A stretch of 64,000 nt of DNA from Macrothele yani (taxonomy: Eukaryota > Arthropoda > Arachnida > Araneae > Macrothelidae): contig CM077011.1 in NCBI GenBank assembly GCA_039090855.1, forward strand, positions 40,815,501 to 40,879,500, read 5' to 3'. Position numbers and translations under genes: made by a program. The number at the start of each line of letters is the position of its first letter. Position 1 is the first letter of the stretch. This document shows, in pieces, positions 11,104-22,214 of this stretch. The notes under the pieces are model-generated. The model had not been told where the DNA came from, did not search any database, and saw nothing but the letters and a program-made list of their open reading frames with translations.

Positions 11104-12562
11104 TACACTGCTGGCCACCCAAAATACAACACCAAGAAGGACACGAGATAGCAAAGCCAGTTTTCCTGGACACATAACAACAGATACAAAGATGAAACGA
11201 TTGAGCTTACAGGCCCGTGCGACTTGAGGGACACGCAGACATCAATAGTTCGTGTGGCCCCATGGCTGGCAATAACGGCCGCTACACGCCACGGCATCGA
11301 ACGAAAGAGGCTTTGCATGTGGGCTTGGGGTATGTCGGTTCAGGCTGCTTCCAAACGTTGCCACAGTTCATCAGGCGTATCCGCGGGTGGTGCTTGCTGG
11401 GTCACTGGGTTGCCGATCAGCGACCAGACGTGTTCGATGTGCGACATATCTGGAGAACAGGCGGGCCACGGCAGCAGTGACACCTGGTGGGCCGTGAAGA
11501 ATTGTTGCACGATTCGTGCCACGTGCGGGCGTGCAATGTCCTGTTGAAGCGCGGCCGCTGGCGGGTCCTGCAGGTAAGGGAGGACTACAGGCGTCAAAAC
11601 GTCGGAGATGGTGCGGTGGCTGTTGTGTGTACCGGCGATGCGTACCAGAGGGGTGCGGTGGCTGTTGAGTGTACCGGCGATACTTACCAGACGGGTGCGG
11701 ATGTCATATCCAATTGCGCCCCAAACCATAATGCCAGGCGACCGACTTGGTATGGCGATACATAATGCAAGCGTCATACAGTCTCTCGCCGCGGTGCCGC
11801 CACACGCGGATCCGACCATCGTCATGTTGCAGGCAATAGCGGGATTCGTCGGAGAAGACTGACAATGTCGTGCCGTTCCGTAGTCCAGGTGCCGACGATC
11901 AACGGCCCCCTGCCACTGCACTCACCGGTAGTGTAACGTCAATGGTATTCGGAGCAATGGGCAACGTGCGACAAGTCTCCGCTCCTGCAGAAGACGTCGA
12001 ACGGTACGCGCTGACACAGATTGTTACGCAACACACCCTAATTCCTGTGGTAACCTACGTGATGTGGCGGTGCGAGCCGTCAATTCCCGCCGCACAACAT
12101 TCCCGTCCTGTCGCTCGATGGTGTGCCGCGGCTGCGGCAATCGCTCACGTTGCTCCGTCCGTCCCTTCTTCATCCACCGAATCCATACTCTCTTCACTGT
12201 ATCTAGATGTCGTCCCACACGGGCACCGATGTCTCGGTACGATAAACCGCTGTCGCGATAAGCCATTATTCGTCCTCTGTCGAACTCCGAAACGTGCTGG
12301 AATGACTGCCGTTTTCTGCGACAGGCGTCAGGAAGCTTCCCACGCACAGGTCCTGCATCACAACACACTTCCATTACTTACACCCCGCCTTCTATGCACC
12401 CTTCTTATAGTGCTTCTCGGTGGCGTGCAGGGCGCACATCATTTGCACATGCCCTGCAATGCTAATCGTTTGCATGTCCTCACGCGGGCGACGCATGCTG
12501 CGAATTTCAGGCCAATAGGATGCTTCCTTCTTGGTGTTGCATTTAGGGGGGCCAGTAGTGTA
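11104..12562 (-). mobile_element. Tc1-like transposon (family A, copy 2) nested in mariner
   Basis: The ends are TACACTGCTGGCCACCCAAA at 11104 and its inverted partner GGCCAGTAGTGTA at 12562. Mariner coding sequence is interrupted between the TQK and LAEQMGVN codons, which fixes both insertion points. The length of about 1.46 kb, the ends and the inner AACACCAAGAAGGA block match copy 1 at 1022-2445. Confidence 0.92.
11242..12328 (-). pseudogene. Tc1-type DD34E transposase, start codon lost and frameshifted
   Basis: The usual start ATG is ACG here (12326-12328), and a base is missing just after it. The helix-turn-helix block KRQSFQHVSEFDRGRIMAYR then reads clearly, followed by GLSYRDIGARVGRH. 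After frame changes, the catalytic block (11921-11340) has TRLVSIAGTLNSH, then QQDIARPHVARIVQQFF, where Asn of the common QDNARPH motif is Ile. SPDMSHIEHVWSLIG carries the catalytic Glu. The second Asp and the Glu are separated by 34 residues. A one-base loss near the end shifts WRVAAVIASHG off the family stop at 11242. The block holding LVSIAGTLNSH is partly duplicated, giving LVSIAGTLNSHRTPLVRIAG. Confidence 0.88.
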
Positions 12563-12686
12563 TATATGATTATACCTTTTGCGTTTGAGATAAATCTACA
12601 TCCAGCAATGATTGCAGTTTCTCATGTGCAACCTTCTGCGGGACACCGTTACGTTCTCTATCGCTAACATCAAAATCACCTGCTTT

Positions 12687-12904
12687 GTTTTTGTTTTGTT
12701 TTTATTGGAGGTCTAACGACCACCGTGAGCAACTCAATGGGGTACAAGCAGTCTCCCGTTCTTAATTTAGGGCCACTGATTCCAGCGAAGGGAGAGAGCC
12801 ATGCCTTAAGACAAACGCAACTTCCATGCCTCACGGGAACCCGGACCTATCTCGGAGGAATGACCAGAAAGTCATCGCTTAGACCACTGCGCCACCGGGG
12901 CGGC
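12687..12904 (-). repeat. tRNA-derived SINE inside the mariner gene (SINE family 1)
   Basis: The copy runs from a T-rich start (TTTTTGTTTTGTTTTTATTG) to the head GCGCCACCGGGGCGGC. It splits the mariner codons for WFRWFE and KAGDFDV. I could not define a clean target duplication. Confidence 0.88.
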
Positions 12905-13669
12905 GCTACTTCAAACCATCTAAACCAAATCTCACACGTGGTTTTCGAAACAATATTCTCCCCCAGAACGGATCGATGCACATGCTTTTGCCTCACTTTT
13001 TCCTTGTTGAAATACGTAACGAATGCACTGTGGAATAAATGCAGTATCGCTTGCCGTCTTTCACCTACCGATCTGTAAGTGCGTTTGACTGTTGGGCAAA
13101 CTTCTGTGTCACATTTTATAGTCTGGACCAGTTACGGTCACACGACAACAACGCGGTGGAATATCGGTTATGTAAATTAGCGGTATACGTCACAAAAGAA
13201 ACACTTTAAAACTTATTTGTACACTTAATATATAGAGGCAAGTACCTCCGCAAGCTCAGGTTGTAGCATTCACAGTTCAGATAGCAACTTATCAGGAATT
13301 AAGCGATTTTAAACGTTCTATGATGGTCGGGGCCCTGGAGATGGGTCACTCCATCTCGAAAATTACCACGACGTTTGGGTTTATACAATCAACAGTTTTA
13401 TGGTTGTACCTAGACTGCATAAACTTAAGGGAGAAATCCAGATTGCGTGACCGGTGTGGCCGTAGAAAAGTCCTGGACGATCGTTGACAGCGGCGTCTTG
13501 CATGCATTGTATCATCCGCCCGGAGTGCAACATTGCCGCAAATCACAACGCAATTCGATGATGCGGCCAGTAGTAGCATCAGCGTTCGGACACTGCAACG
13601 TTTCTTGTGTTCTGTAATTTCCGGGGCAGACGGCTTACCCGGTTGCTATTGCTGACCTGACGACACAAG

Positions 13670-16060
13670 ACAGTACACCTTCTCCTGGACTCAGGAACAC
13701 CGACAATGGACGCAAGATGACTGGAAACGTGCAACCAAGTTCAACAACACAAGGCTGTGCGCTTCGCCTGGGCTCGGGAACACCGCCATTGGACACAAGA
13801 TGACTGCAAACGTGTAGCCTAGTCCGACGACACAATGACTGAACGCCTCTCCTAAGCTCGGGAACACCGTCACTGGACGCAAGATGACTGAAAACGTGTA
13901 ACCTGGTCCAACAACACTTGGCTGTACGCCTCGCTTGGGCTCGGGAACACCGCCATTGGACGCAAGATGACTGGAAACGTGTAGCTGGTCCGACGGCACA
14001 AGGCTGTGTGCCTCGCTTGGGCTCGAGAACACCGTCACTGGACGCAAGATGACTGGAAACGTGTAACCTGGTCCGACGACACTAGGCTTTGCGCCTCGCC
14101 TGGGCTCGGGAACACCGCCATTGGACGCAAGATGACTGGAAAGGTGTAGCTGGTCCGACGGCACAAGGTTGTGTGCCTCGCTTGGGCTCGAGAACACCGT
14201 CACTGGACGCAAGATGACTGGAAACGTGTAACCTGGTCCGACGACACTAGGCTTTGCGCCTCGCCTGGGCTCGGGAACACCGCCATTGGACACAAGATGA
14301 CTGGAAACGTGTAGCTGGTCCGACGGCACAAGGTTGTGTGCCTCGCTTGGGCTCAAGAACACCGTCACTGGACGCAAGATGACTGGAAACGTGTAACCTG
14401 GTCCGACGACACTAGGCTTTGCGCCTCGCCTGGGCTCGGGAACACCGCCATTGGACACAAGATTACTGGAAACGTGTAGCTGGTCCGACGGCACAAGGTT
14501 GTGTGCCTCGCTTGGGCTCGAGAACACCGTCACTGGACGCAAGATGACTGGAAACGTGTAACCTGGTCCGACGACACTAGGCTTTGCGCCTCGCCTGGGC
14601 TCGGGAACACCGCCATTGGACGCAAGATGACTGGAAAGGTGTAGCTGGTCCGACGGCACAAGGTTGTGTGCCTCGCTTGGGCTCGAGAACACCGTCACTG
14701 GACGCAAGATGACTGGAAACGTGTAACCTGGTCCGACGACACTAGGCTTTGCGCCTCGCCTGGGCTCGGGAACACCGCCATTGGACGCAAGATGACTGGA
14801 AACGTGTAGCTGGTCCGACGGCACAAGGCTGTGTGCCTCGCTTGGGCTCGAGAACACCGTCACTGGACGCAAGATGACTGGAAACGTGTAACCTGGTCCG
14901 ACGACACTAGGCTTTGCGCCTCGCCTGGGCTCGGGAACACCGCCATTGGACGCAAGATGACTGGAAAGGTGTAGCTGGTCCGACGGCACAAGGTTGTGTG
15001 CCTCGCTTGGGCTCGAGAACACCGTCACTGGACGCAAGATGACTGGAAACGTGTAACCTGGTCCGACGACACTAGGCTTTGCGCCTCGCCTGGGCTCGGG
15101 AACACCGCCATTGGACGCAAGATGACTGGAAACGTGTAGCTGGTCCGACGGCACAAGGGTGTGTGCCTCGCTTGGGCTCGAGGACACCGTCACTGGACGC
15201 AAGATGACTGGAAACGTGTAACCTGGTCCGACGACACTAGGCTTTGCGCCTCGCCTGGGCTCGGGAACACCGCCATTGGACGCAAGATGACTGGAAAGGT
15301 GTAGCTGGTCCGACGGCACAAGGTTGTGTGCCTCGCTTGGGCTCGAGAACACCGTCACTGGACGCAAGATGACTGGAAACGTGTAACCTGGTCCGACGAC
15401 ACTAGGCTTTGCGCCTCGCCTGGGCTCGGGAACACCGCCATTGGACGCAAGATGACTGGAAACGTGTAGCTGGTCCGACGGCACAAGGCTGTGTGCCTCG
15501 CTTGGGCTCGAGAACACCGTCACTGGACGCAAGATGACTGGAAACGTGTAACCTGGTCCGACGACACTAGGCTTTGCGCCTCGCCTGGGCTCGGGAACAC
15601 CGCCATTGGACGCAAGATGACTGGAAAGGTGTAGCTGGTCCGACGGCACAAGGTTGTGTGCCTCGCTTGGGCTCGAGAACACCGTCACTGGACGCAAGAT
15701 GACTGGAAACGTGTAACCTGGTCCGACGATACTAGGCTTTGCGCCTCGCCTGGGCTCGGGAACACCGCCATTGGACGCAAGATGACTGGAAAGGTGTAGC
15801 TGGTCCGACGGCACAAGGTTGTGTGCCTCGCTTGGGCTCGAGAACACCGTCACTGGACGCAAGATGACTGGAAACGTGTAACCTGGTCCGACGACACTAG
15901 GCTTTGCGCCTCGCTTGGGCTCGGGAACACCGCCATTGGACACAAGATGACTGGAAACGTGTAACCTGGTCCGACGACACAAGTATGTGCGCCTCGCCTG
16001 GGTTCGGGAACACCGTCATTGGACGCAAGATGACCAGAAACGTGGAGTCTGATCGGACGA
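13670..16060 (+). repeat. 165-bp tandem array derived from the transposase first-Asp region
   Basis: The GCGCCTCGCCTGGGCTCGGG block recurs at 14091, 14256, 14421, 14586 and so on to 15906, always 165 bp apart. Degenerate edge units lie near 13760, 13926 and 15989, giving about 14 units. Each unit is a dimer of an 82-bp and an 83-bp half, both related to the coding sequence for LAWAREHRHWTQDDWKRV. Because 165 is 55 codons, a frame open in one unit stays open in all of them. This explains the very long antisense open frame here (13691-15982). Confidence 0.95.
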
Positions 16061-16434
16061 TTCGCGGTATCAGCTGTTTCGGGTAGGGGTCCGATCTCCT
16101 ATGTGGCGACGACCCTGCAAGGCAATGGATCCCGTATGAGTACAAGGGTCACTGCAGGCCGGCGGTTGCTCTGGTATGGTGTGGGGTGTTTTCAGCCGGC
16201 ACGCATTAGGAGCCCTCATACGTATGCAGACCGCTCTCACCAGTGGATGCTAAGCAACCACTCTTGTGGATCCTTTGAACCCGTTCATGCCATGTAACCA
16301 CTCCAATGGATGCGACCTCTTTCAGCACGTCAATACGCCACCGCACAAGTTCATAGTCGTCATAATATGGCTGGAAGAATATTCCACGGAGTTTGGCATC
16401 CTGACTTGGCCACCCTCGTTCACCAGATTTAAAC

Positions 16435-17475
16435 GCCATCGTACACATTTGGGATGCTATTCAACGTGCCTTCAATGTCAGGAATCCTCCACCTGCGAAT
16501 ATTACGGAATTGTGGGACGCTCTTCAGGAAGACTGGTGTGCACTGTCTCCACAGTACTACGGAGAGCTCATACAGTTCATGCCCCGTTGTTCAACGTGCA
16601 GCCAATTCCAGGAATCCTCCACCGGCGAATATTACGGAAGTGTGGGACGCTCTTCAGGAAGCATGGTGTGCACAGTCTCCACAGTACTACAGAGAGTTCC
16701 TAGAGTCCATGCCCCGTTGTTCAACGTGCAGCCAATGCCAGGAATTCTCCACCGGCAAATATTACGGAATTGTGGGACGCTCTTCAGGTAGCATGGTGTG
16801 CACTATCTCCACAGTACTACAGAAAGCTCATAGAGTCCATACCCCGTTCTTCAACGTACAGCCAATGCCAGGAATCCTCCACCAGCGAATATTACGGAAT
16901 TGTGGGACGCTCTTCAGGTAGCATGGTGTGCACTGTCTCCACAGTACTACAGAGAGCTCATAGAGTCCATACCCCGTTCTTCAACGTACAGCCAATGCCA
17001 GGAATCCTCCACCAGCGAATATTACGGAATTGTAGGACGCTCTTCAGGTAGCATGGTGTGCACTGTCTCCACAGTACTACAGAGAGCTCCTAGAGTCCAT
17101 GCCCCGTTCTTCAACGTGCAGCTCATGCCAGGAATCCTCCACCGGCGAACATTACGGAATTGTGGGACGCTCTTCAGGAAGCATGGTGAGCACTGTCTCC
17201 ACAGTACTACAGAGAGCTCCTAGAGTCCATGCCTCGTTCTTCAACGTACAGCCAATGCCAGGAATCCTCCACCGGCGAATATTACGGAATTGTGGGACGC
17301 TCTTCAGGAAGCATGGTGTGCACTGTCTCCACAGTACTACAGAAAGCTCCTAGAGTCCATGCCCCGTTCTTCAACGTACAGCCAATGCCAGGAATCCTCC
17401 ACCGGAGAATATTACGGAATTGTGGGACGCTCTTCAGGTAGCATGGTGTGCACTGTCCCCACAGTACTAAAGAGA
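16435..17475 (+). repeat. 130-bp tandem array derived from the transposase C-terminal tail
   Basis: The block ATTACGGAAtTGTGGGACGC recurs at 16501, 16631, 16761, 16891, 17021, 17151, 17281 and 17411, exactly 130 bp apart (eight units). In the transposase frame each unit reads ITELWDALQEAWCALSPQYY and RELLESMPR, the end of a Tc1 transposase. Since 130 is not a multiple of three, the frame rotates from unit to unit, so the array cannot encode a continuous repeat protein. Confidence 0.95.
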
Positions 17476-17734
17476 GCTTGTGGATATTCGCGTTGCTTCC
17501 TTTATCCGTTAATGAGGAAGACCAACGCGGTATTCGACAGGCATTAAGTTTTCTTAATTTTTTATCACTTCAGTGTATTTTGACAACGTTTGGAGTTAGA
17601 GCAAATGACGCCGTTGAATGTGTGTCCAGTTAGAAAAGCGTAGACAGACCATTTGCAAATAACTCATGGTGAGTTGATAAAGCGAGAGAGATTGAAGTCT
17701 ATTACAGATATTTGTGGATCAACGAACATGTATT

Positions 17735-18265
17735 TTTTACGCTTTCCAACCGTCGGTTGAAGAAGTGTATATGCTCTAGCTTTGTCCGTCCGTCCGCCTA
17801 TCCGCACGATAACTGGCGTAAAAATGGGTCGATTTCGATGAAATTTTAGTATGTGGTAGGGGACCACCCGGGGACGAAACCTATTGAAAATGGGACAAAT
17901 GGAGTCAAAGGTCACGACGTAGGAGCAGGATCATTCCATTACCCTTATGCGTCATAACTTGCGTAAATATGGTTCGATTTCAATGAAAGTTTACTACGTG
18001 GTAGGAGACCGCCTGGGGACGAACCCTATTCAAAATGGGTGAAGTGGGATCAAAGGTCAAGACATAAGATTGGGATGCAATCCATTACCCTTATGCGTCA
18101 TAACGTGCGTAAAAATAGTTCGATTTCGATGAAATTTCAATATGTAGTAGGGGACCACCTGGGGACGAACCCTATTGAAAATGGACGGCATGTGGTCAAA
18201 GGTCAGGACATAGGATTGCGATCCATTCGATTGCTCTTATCCCATATTATTAAGGTGGACCTCAA
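17735..18265 (-). repeat. Dispersed repeat with 145-bp internal units, copy 1
   Basis: CGTAAAtATGGTTCGATTTC-type units start near 17817, 17962 and 18108, a spacing of 145-146 bp. The start, TTTTTACGCTTTCCAACC and then a GTCCGTCCGTCC run, is the reverse complement of the end of the repeat at 40555-41441. The two are therefore one family on opposite strands. I find no coding capacity. Confidence 0.82.
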
Positions 18266-18340
18266 GTAATTTTGCTTCCTATACTTCCAATGGAACAACT
18301 TTTGTACACATTTCCTTCAGAATTAATGTGTTCCCAAGGA

Positions 18341-18605
18341 TGAAAATTTGAACATCGATTAAAATAACTTCATATTATAACTTGGAAAACTTAATATTTT
18401 CTAAAACATAACCATAATTATATTAAAAATCAATAACTTTTTTTTGGTGGTGTTGAAACCAGAGAAAAGATGGCGCGACCTGTACTTTGATGACGTCAGT
18501 GGACAAAAAAATGTTGGATTGCATAATTACGGTTATGGTTTAGAAAATATTAAGTATTCCAAGTTATGAAATGAAGCTATTTTAATCGATGTTCAAATTT
18601 TCATG
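18341..18605. mobile_element. MITE-like foldback with ~80-bp inverted repeats
   Basis: TGAAAATTTGAACATCGATT at 18341 pairs with AATCGATGTTCAAATTTTCA, which ends at 18603. The arms continue inward for about 80 bp with scattered mismatches, for example TTTTCTAAAACATAACC against GGTTATGGTTTAGAAAA. The centre holds about 100 bp without a gene. Confidence 0.75.
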
Positions 18606-19743
18606 CTTTTGAAAATCCCTCCTCCCCTGAAACAGTCAGTTTCGCGAGCAACTTGGCCATCTAAACCGCTTTGAAACAACTCGACACACAGTTTGAGAAC
18701 TACCATAAAGTTAGAAATATCACTATTCGTGCTAACTATCTGAATAATATTTTATTTGACCAATAGAATCAAATTGCTATAAACAGAAAAAGGCACAAAA
18801 CAAAGTACAGATTTAATTGTCTCGTTTGCCGCCTTGTTGTCATTAACAACGGAATAAATGCGTAGTGAATGTCTTGTATGTTAAATGCATATATAGCTTG
18901 AGCTGAAACAGTTCAGTATATTGTCACAGTCATAATCGCCTGATTTTAATCTCGCACATCTTTCATTCTTCAACGCAAATTCTTCAGCAATCTTGTAAAT
19001 ATCACTTTTCCGAGTTCTTCTCACTTCTATGCTAATAAGGCGCAGTCGCAGCCATTTTTACTTGCAATTAAGTAAATTATCATGTTTGCAGCTAAATTGG
19101 TAATACATTTATTGACAGTGAGCGAAATAAATATATTTCACATTAAAATATGCTACATCTTTAGTACAAATAAAAGTATAAAAACTTTTTGCGAAAAATG
19201 CAATTTGTTCTTGTAGGAGAATTTTGTCCAGTACTTACAAAAGTGCATCGTTCAGAACGTCATGTTACGTTGAGCGCTAAGTGTTCTAGGACAGTAGTTC
19301 CCAACCTTTACCAATGCGTGGCCTGGCGGAAAGTTGGGGAAACTTTCGACTACCGGAGATGCCGAAACAAAACCTTCAGGCTATGTTCGAGCATATAATT
19401 TCGTCATATTTTATATTATAATGTGCGTACAATCCATAATTTATATACCAAATTATTCGATGTTTCCTATTTACAGCTAATATATGTTAATATTCTTCAA
19501 TGATTAAAAAGTGCATTCTATATTCAATATACCACAATATTCTCCTTACCGCCAATAACATTTTTGCTGGGGTTAATGCCAGTGGCGTACTTGAAAAACT
19601 CGACCCCCCCCCCCCCAAAAAAAAAAGATTTTTCGAGACCCGTTTGCGAAAATCCATTAGATTCCAATTACTCAAAATTTTAACTTCCATATTATTAACC
19701 ATCAGGCTTTACGGGTGTTTTAATAAATTAAATTATTTGGAAC
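18606..19743. other. Unassigned A/T-rich DNA
   Basis: No supported gene is visible. A CAGTAGTTCCCAACCTTT motif at 19292 resembles hAT transposon ends, but I found no partner end. A poly-C/poly-A run occurs at about 19604-19626. Confidence 0.4.
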
Positions 19744-19900
19744 TATAACGAAGTAAATCTCTCCGTCATTTTTATCCACGCCGGGGCTCGAACCCGGGTC
19801 CCCTCATTCCGGAATAAGTCACTCTACCAATTGAGCTACGCGGACGTTCGTTCTGACTGCTATCTGCCTCGTGTGCGTCCTGCTGGCGGGTACGTCACAG
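19744..19900 (-). repeat. tRNA-headed SINE fragment (SINE family 2)
   Basis: It begins TATAACGAAGTAAATCTCTC, as do the 311-bp units at 7557. Next comes a reversed tRNA-like head with the B-box CGGGGCTCGAACCCGGG, then CCAATTGAGCTACGCGGACG. It ends after the GCGGGTACGTCACAG block. It is a single dispersed copy, about half a unit long. Confidence 0.82.
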
Positions 19901-20470
19901 AACCTAAACGTGTTTTTGGTAAAATAAAAATTATTTCACTTTGTTACATGAAACAGAAATGTGTGCGTTATAATTAAAATGATTGTCCTGGTTACCGATA
20001 CAAATTGTTACAAAATACTGACGTCAAAGTTAATTGTGTCATATAAAATTTATTATTTTAAAGAACTAAGGCCTGCTTTTTGAAATACCTCACGATTGCA
20101 GACACAAAACATTACAATGCCGTGTGACCGTGTCAAATGACTTTTGCGATTTATACCAAATGTCACAACATATATAAGCAAATAACTAAGTAACGATTAA
20201 GAACTGTAGCACACAAAAAAACGTAACACTACTTAAATTATTTAGTCTGGAATATAAAAAACATACTTAACATAATGCCACAATGTTTTGCACTTAGTAG
20301 AAAGAAGTCTTTTGACTCTGTTATGAAAACAATGATGCCGGTCTCTGATTTTTCGCTCCCACGAAGAACACCTTTTATTTCATTATATTCGGAAGGGTGC
20401 ATAGTTATTTTGTGACGTGCCTGGGCCGCAGGTTGCACATGATATTAAGGTATATAACAATGACAGCATG
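19901..20470. other. Unassigned A/T-rich DNA
   Basis: I found neither a recognisable coding frame nor a repeat match in the window. Confidence 0.4.
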
Positions 20471-20642
20471 TGTCCGCGTAGCTCAGTTTAGAAAGCCACA
20501 TACTCCGGAGTGAGGGCATCTGGCTTCGATGCCCGGCGTGAACAGACCTGTGTTTTCACTTTGGCGCCCGAACTTCAAGGATGACCTGGCCGTTACGTTT
20601 CTCATAATGGTGTGATGTTCTTTCCACACCGCGCGAGAGGAT
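20471..20642 (+). repeat. tRNA-headed SINE, plus-strand copy (SINE family 2)
   Basis: TGTCCGCGTAGCTCAGTTTA is the A-box part and GGCTTCGATGCCCGG the B-box part. The body then has TGGCGCCCGAACTTCAAGGA and GTGTGATGTTCTTTCCACAC, matching the body of the 311-bp units in order. The copy abuts the broken transposase to its right. The body match beyond the head shows a true SINE rather than a tRNA gene. Confidence 0.83.
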
Positions 20643-20644
20643 TA

Positions 20645-21345
20645 AAGTTGTCACTGTCATTCTGCAACTGTAGCATCAACCAAAGACTTGCCATATCCAG
20701 AAAAGATACTCCCGTGGCAGTTTTCTCGTGAAAAAAGAAGGGGCCGTACGTTTTATTTTTGGGAACAGCACAGAACACATTTTCCTTATGGGAATCTTTG
20801 CACGTGTTGCAGTGTTAATCTGGGATTCTCCGTTCCCCAAAAGCGAACATTGTTCTTGTTTACCTGACCACTCACGTGAAATGTAGCTTCATTGGTGAAA
20901 ACTAAGTGATCGGCAAAATCGTCATTTTCAAAACGGTGCTGCATTTCGGCACAAAATTCAAAGTTCTTTATCTTGTCAAGGTCAGTGAGATTTTGCAACA
21001 TCTGCACTTTATATGGAGTCATTTTCAGCTTCTTTTTCAAAATTCACCAGACAGTGGGCTGTGAAATCTGCACTTCACGACTCACCCTTCGCGTTGATTT
21101 TCCCGGGCTTCGTTGAGTGGCGGTGCAAACACTATCGACGACTTCTTCCGATACACGCGATAGTCCAGGACTTTTAAGTTTGCACAAACAGCCCATAGTT
21201 TCAAATTTTTTATGACAGTCGTAGATGTTCTGGTTGGAGGTTCTGTTCTGAATCGTGATCGAAAATGCCGTTGCACAACAGTTACAGATTCCGTTTTGCT
21301 CAATTCAAGAACACAAAACGCCTTCTCCACTACAGACGCTGCCAT
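20645..21345 (-). pseudogene. Atypical Tc1/mariner-superfamily transposase, 3' truncated
   Basis: On the minus strand from 21345 the frame reads VVEKAFCVLELSKTESVTVV and then RHFRSRFRTEPPT, the N-terminus of a widespread Tc1/mariner-like group. After a decayed linker, 21040-20786 gives KKKLKMTPYKVQMLQNLTD, then FEFCAEMQHRF. DHLVFTNEATFHVSGQVN follows, with the first catalytic Asp changed to Asn (TNEATF instead of SDEATF). RFWGTENPRLTLQHV comes next. Shifted remnants (VFCAVPKNKTYGPFFFHEK) run to about 20650, where the SINE begins. The second and third catalytic residues are missing. Terminal repeats were not found. Confidence 0.8.
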
Positions 21346-22214
21346 TTTGACTGACTAGTCACGTGACGCGCGCGCTATCACCTACGTCACTTCCTTCAGT
21401 AGTGGGTCACAAACTTTATGAGTACATCTACCTAACTGTTCGCAGTTGTGGTCCGTGTCTTTAACTAATACTGTTTTACAGCATCTAGAAATTGTACACT
21501 TCTTTATGAATCAGGGTGTGTAAATGGCTATATTTAGAAAGTGCTGCACCACTGACCCCTTAATTTAATTTTTTTCTTTTTTTGGAAGATGCGAACTTTT
21601 TTGTTTTTCGAGGTTAGACTGAGACTGCCGAAAGTTTTGTATTTCTGCCGTGAATTACGTCACATAGATCTTTGCAGGCTATTAAAGCCAATACGAGATT
21701 CAAGAAGAGTTTCGTACTAAAGACCCCATGGGTGTTCAAGTCAAATTCGAAAGGGACTTCTACAACTTCAAAGCTTGCAACTGCGTGCGGCGGTTTCCAG
21801 GGTTTCGCTATCACTTTGTCAAATACTGGCATGTGTCAGCCGTCTGAGACGCGCCTTGGTTTAAATCTACTTCCGACATCGTTTGTGACTGTAATTAAAA
21901 TCTAAACAGGATTGACACACTTCCGTACCAACAGATGGTCGTGAAAGAATCTGTCAGTTAATTGCAGCTCCCAACGCCTTGCCGTTCCCTCCAGAGCACT
22001 ACACACTGTTTAGCACTTTCCCTTTTCTCTAGCAGTGCGCAAATACATCATACCAGAGTGAATGCATCACGATTTTTCACTAAATCATAAAAAATGATGT
22101 TTTTAACATTTCTTCTACTAAAATTGTGCGTGAACATACTTTTCAATCATGAAAACATTTGTAGGTTTAGAGTTTTAGGTATTTTACTGCTTTCATGTTG
22201 ATAGGAAAAACACA
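21346..22214. other. Unassigned DNA
   Basis: No gene is recognised. The left part next to the transposase start may be its leader, but no inverted repeat could be paired. Confidence 0.4.

Larger units (their letters stand above)
10328..13045 (-). pseudogene. mariner (DD34D-type) transposase in three pieces
   Basis: On the minus strand the N-terminal piece (about 13045-12905) reads FNKEKVRQKHVHRSVLGE and then TTCEIWFRWFE. The SINE cuts it there. The frame resumes at 12686 with KAGDFDVSDRERNG and LLDVDLSQTQK, and is cut again by the Tc1-like element at 12562. The third piece (11103-10328) gives LAEQMGVNQQTVSNRLRAMG and KWVPQDLSQRHKDERV. It ends with LLHNNARPHVAKS and HPAYSPDIAPSDYHLF, the second and third catalytic motifs. 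The first residue of the usual HDNARPH is now Asn, so that catalytic Asp is lost. Both insertions fall inside coding sequence, so the gene is dead. Confidence 0.9.
10259..13224 (-). mobile_element. mariner transposon interrupted by a Tc1 and a SINE
   Basis: Both ends carry GTGTACAAATAAGTTTTAA in inverted orientation (10259 and 13224). Removing the inner Tc1 (11104-12562) and SINE (12687-12904) leaves about 1.29 kb, the normal mariner size. The element lies in the leader of the larger Tc1 relic. Confidence 0.85.
13285..17530 (+). pseudogene. Tc1-type transposase with two internal tandem expansions
   Basis: The N-terminal part (13305-13630) reads FKRSMMVGALEMGHSISKI, then STVLWLYLDCINLREKSRL and RDRCGRRKVLDD, in the order of the DNA-binding half of this family. 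The first catalytic segment, RLAWAREHRHWTQDDWKRV, lies at about 13760-13815 and again many times in the 165-bp array. After the array, the frame resumes near 16053 with SDDSRYQLFRVG and WRRPCKAMDPV. The region with the second Asp is eroded. The tail segment ITELWDALQEAWCALSPQYY is repeated eight times at 130-bp spacing. The gene is dead. The related gene at 59927-60960 has the same AWAREHRHWT motif without expansion. Confidence 0.85.
9683..17577 (+). mobile_element. Tc1-like transposon (family D) bearing nested insertions and internal arrays
   Basis: The right end near 17577 reads, on the minus strand, TACACTGAAGTGATAAAAAA. The best candidate for the left end is TACACTGAGGTGCCCTCCCC at 9683. 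The leader is interrupted by two SINEs (9742-9962 and 9992-10211) and a mariner (10259-13224). The transposase relic then runs from about 13285 to 17530. After the insertions are removed, the distance from the left end to the FKRSMMVG motif is about 207 bp, against 160-176 bp in the related elements at 54929 and 59778. The left-end assignment is an inference because only the first dozen bases of the repeat agree well. Confidence 0.55.

Noticed and set aside
11870..12667. 265-codon open frame on the plus strand
   Set aside because: It is antisense to the Tc1-like transposase relic and runs past the element end. It has no domain of its own.
13691..15982. 763-codon open frame on the minus strand
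   Set aside because: It is antisense to transposase-derived sequence and stays open only because the repeat unit is exactly 55 codons. There is no start context or domain, so it is not called as a gene.
16266..17633. Staggered plus-strand frames of 60-155 codons
   Set aside because: They are rotations of the 130-bp array through three frames. Only one frame per unit matches the transposase tail.
19292..19310. hAT-like terminal motif CAGTAGTTCCCAACCTTT
   Set aside because: No inverted partner or 8-bp target duplication was found, so an element cannot be supported.
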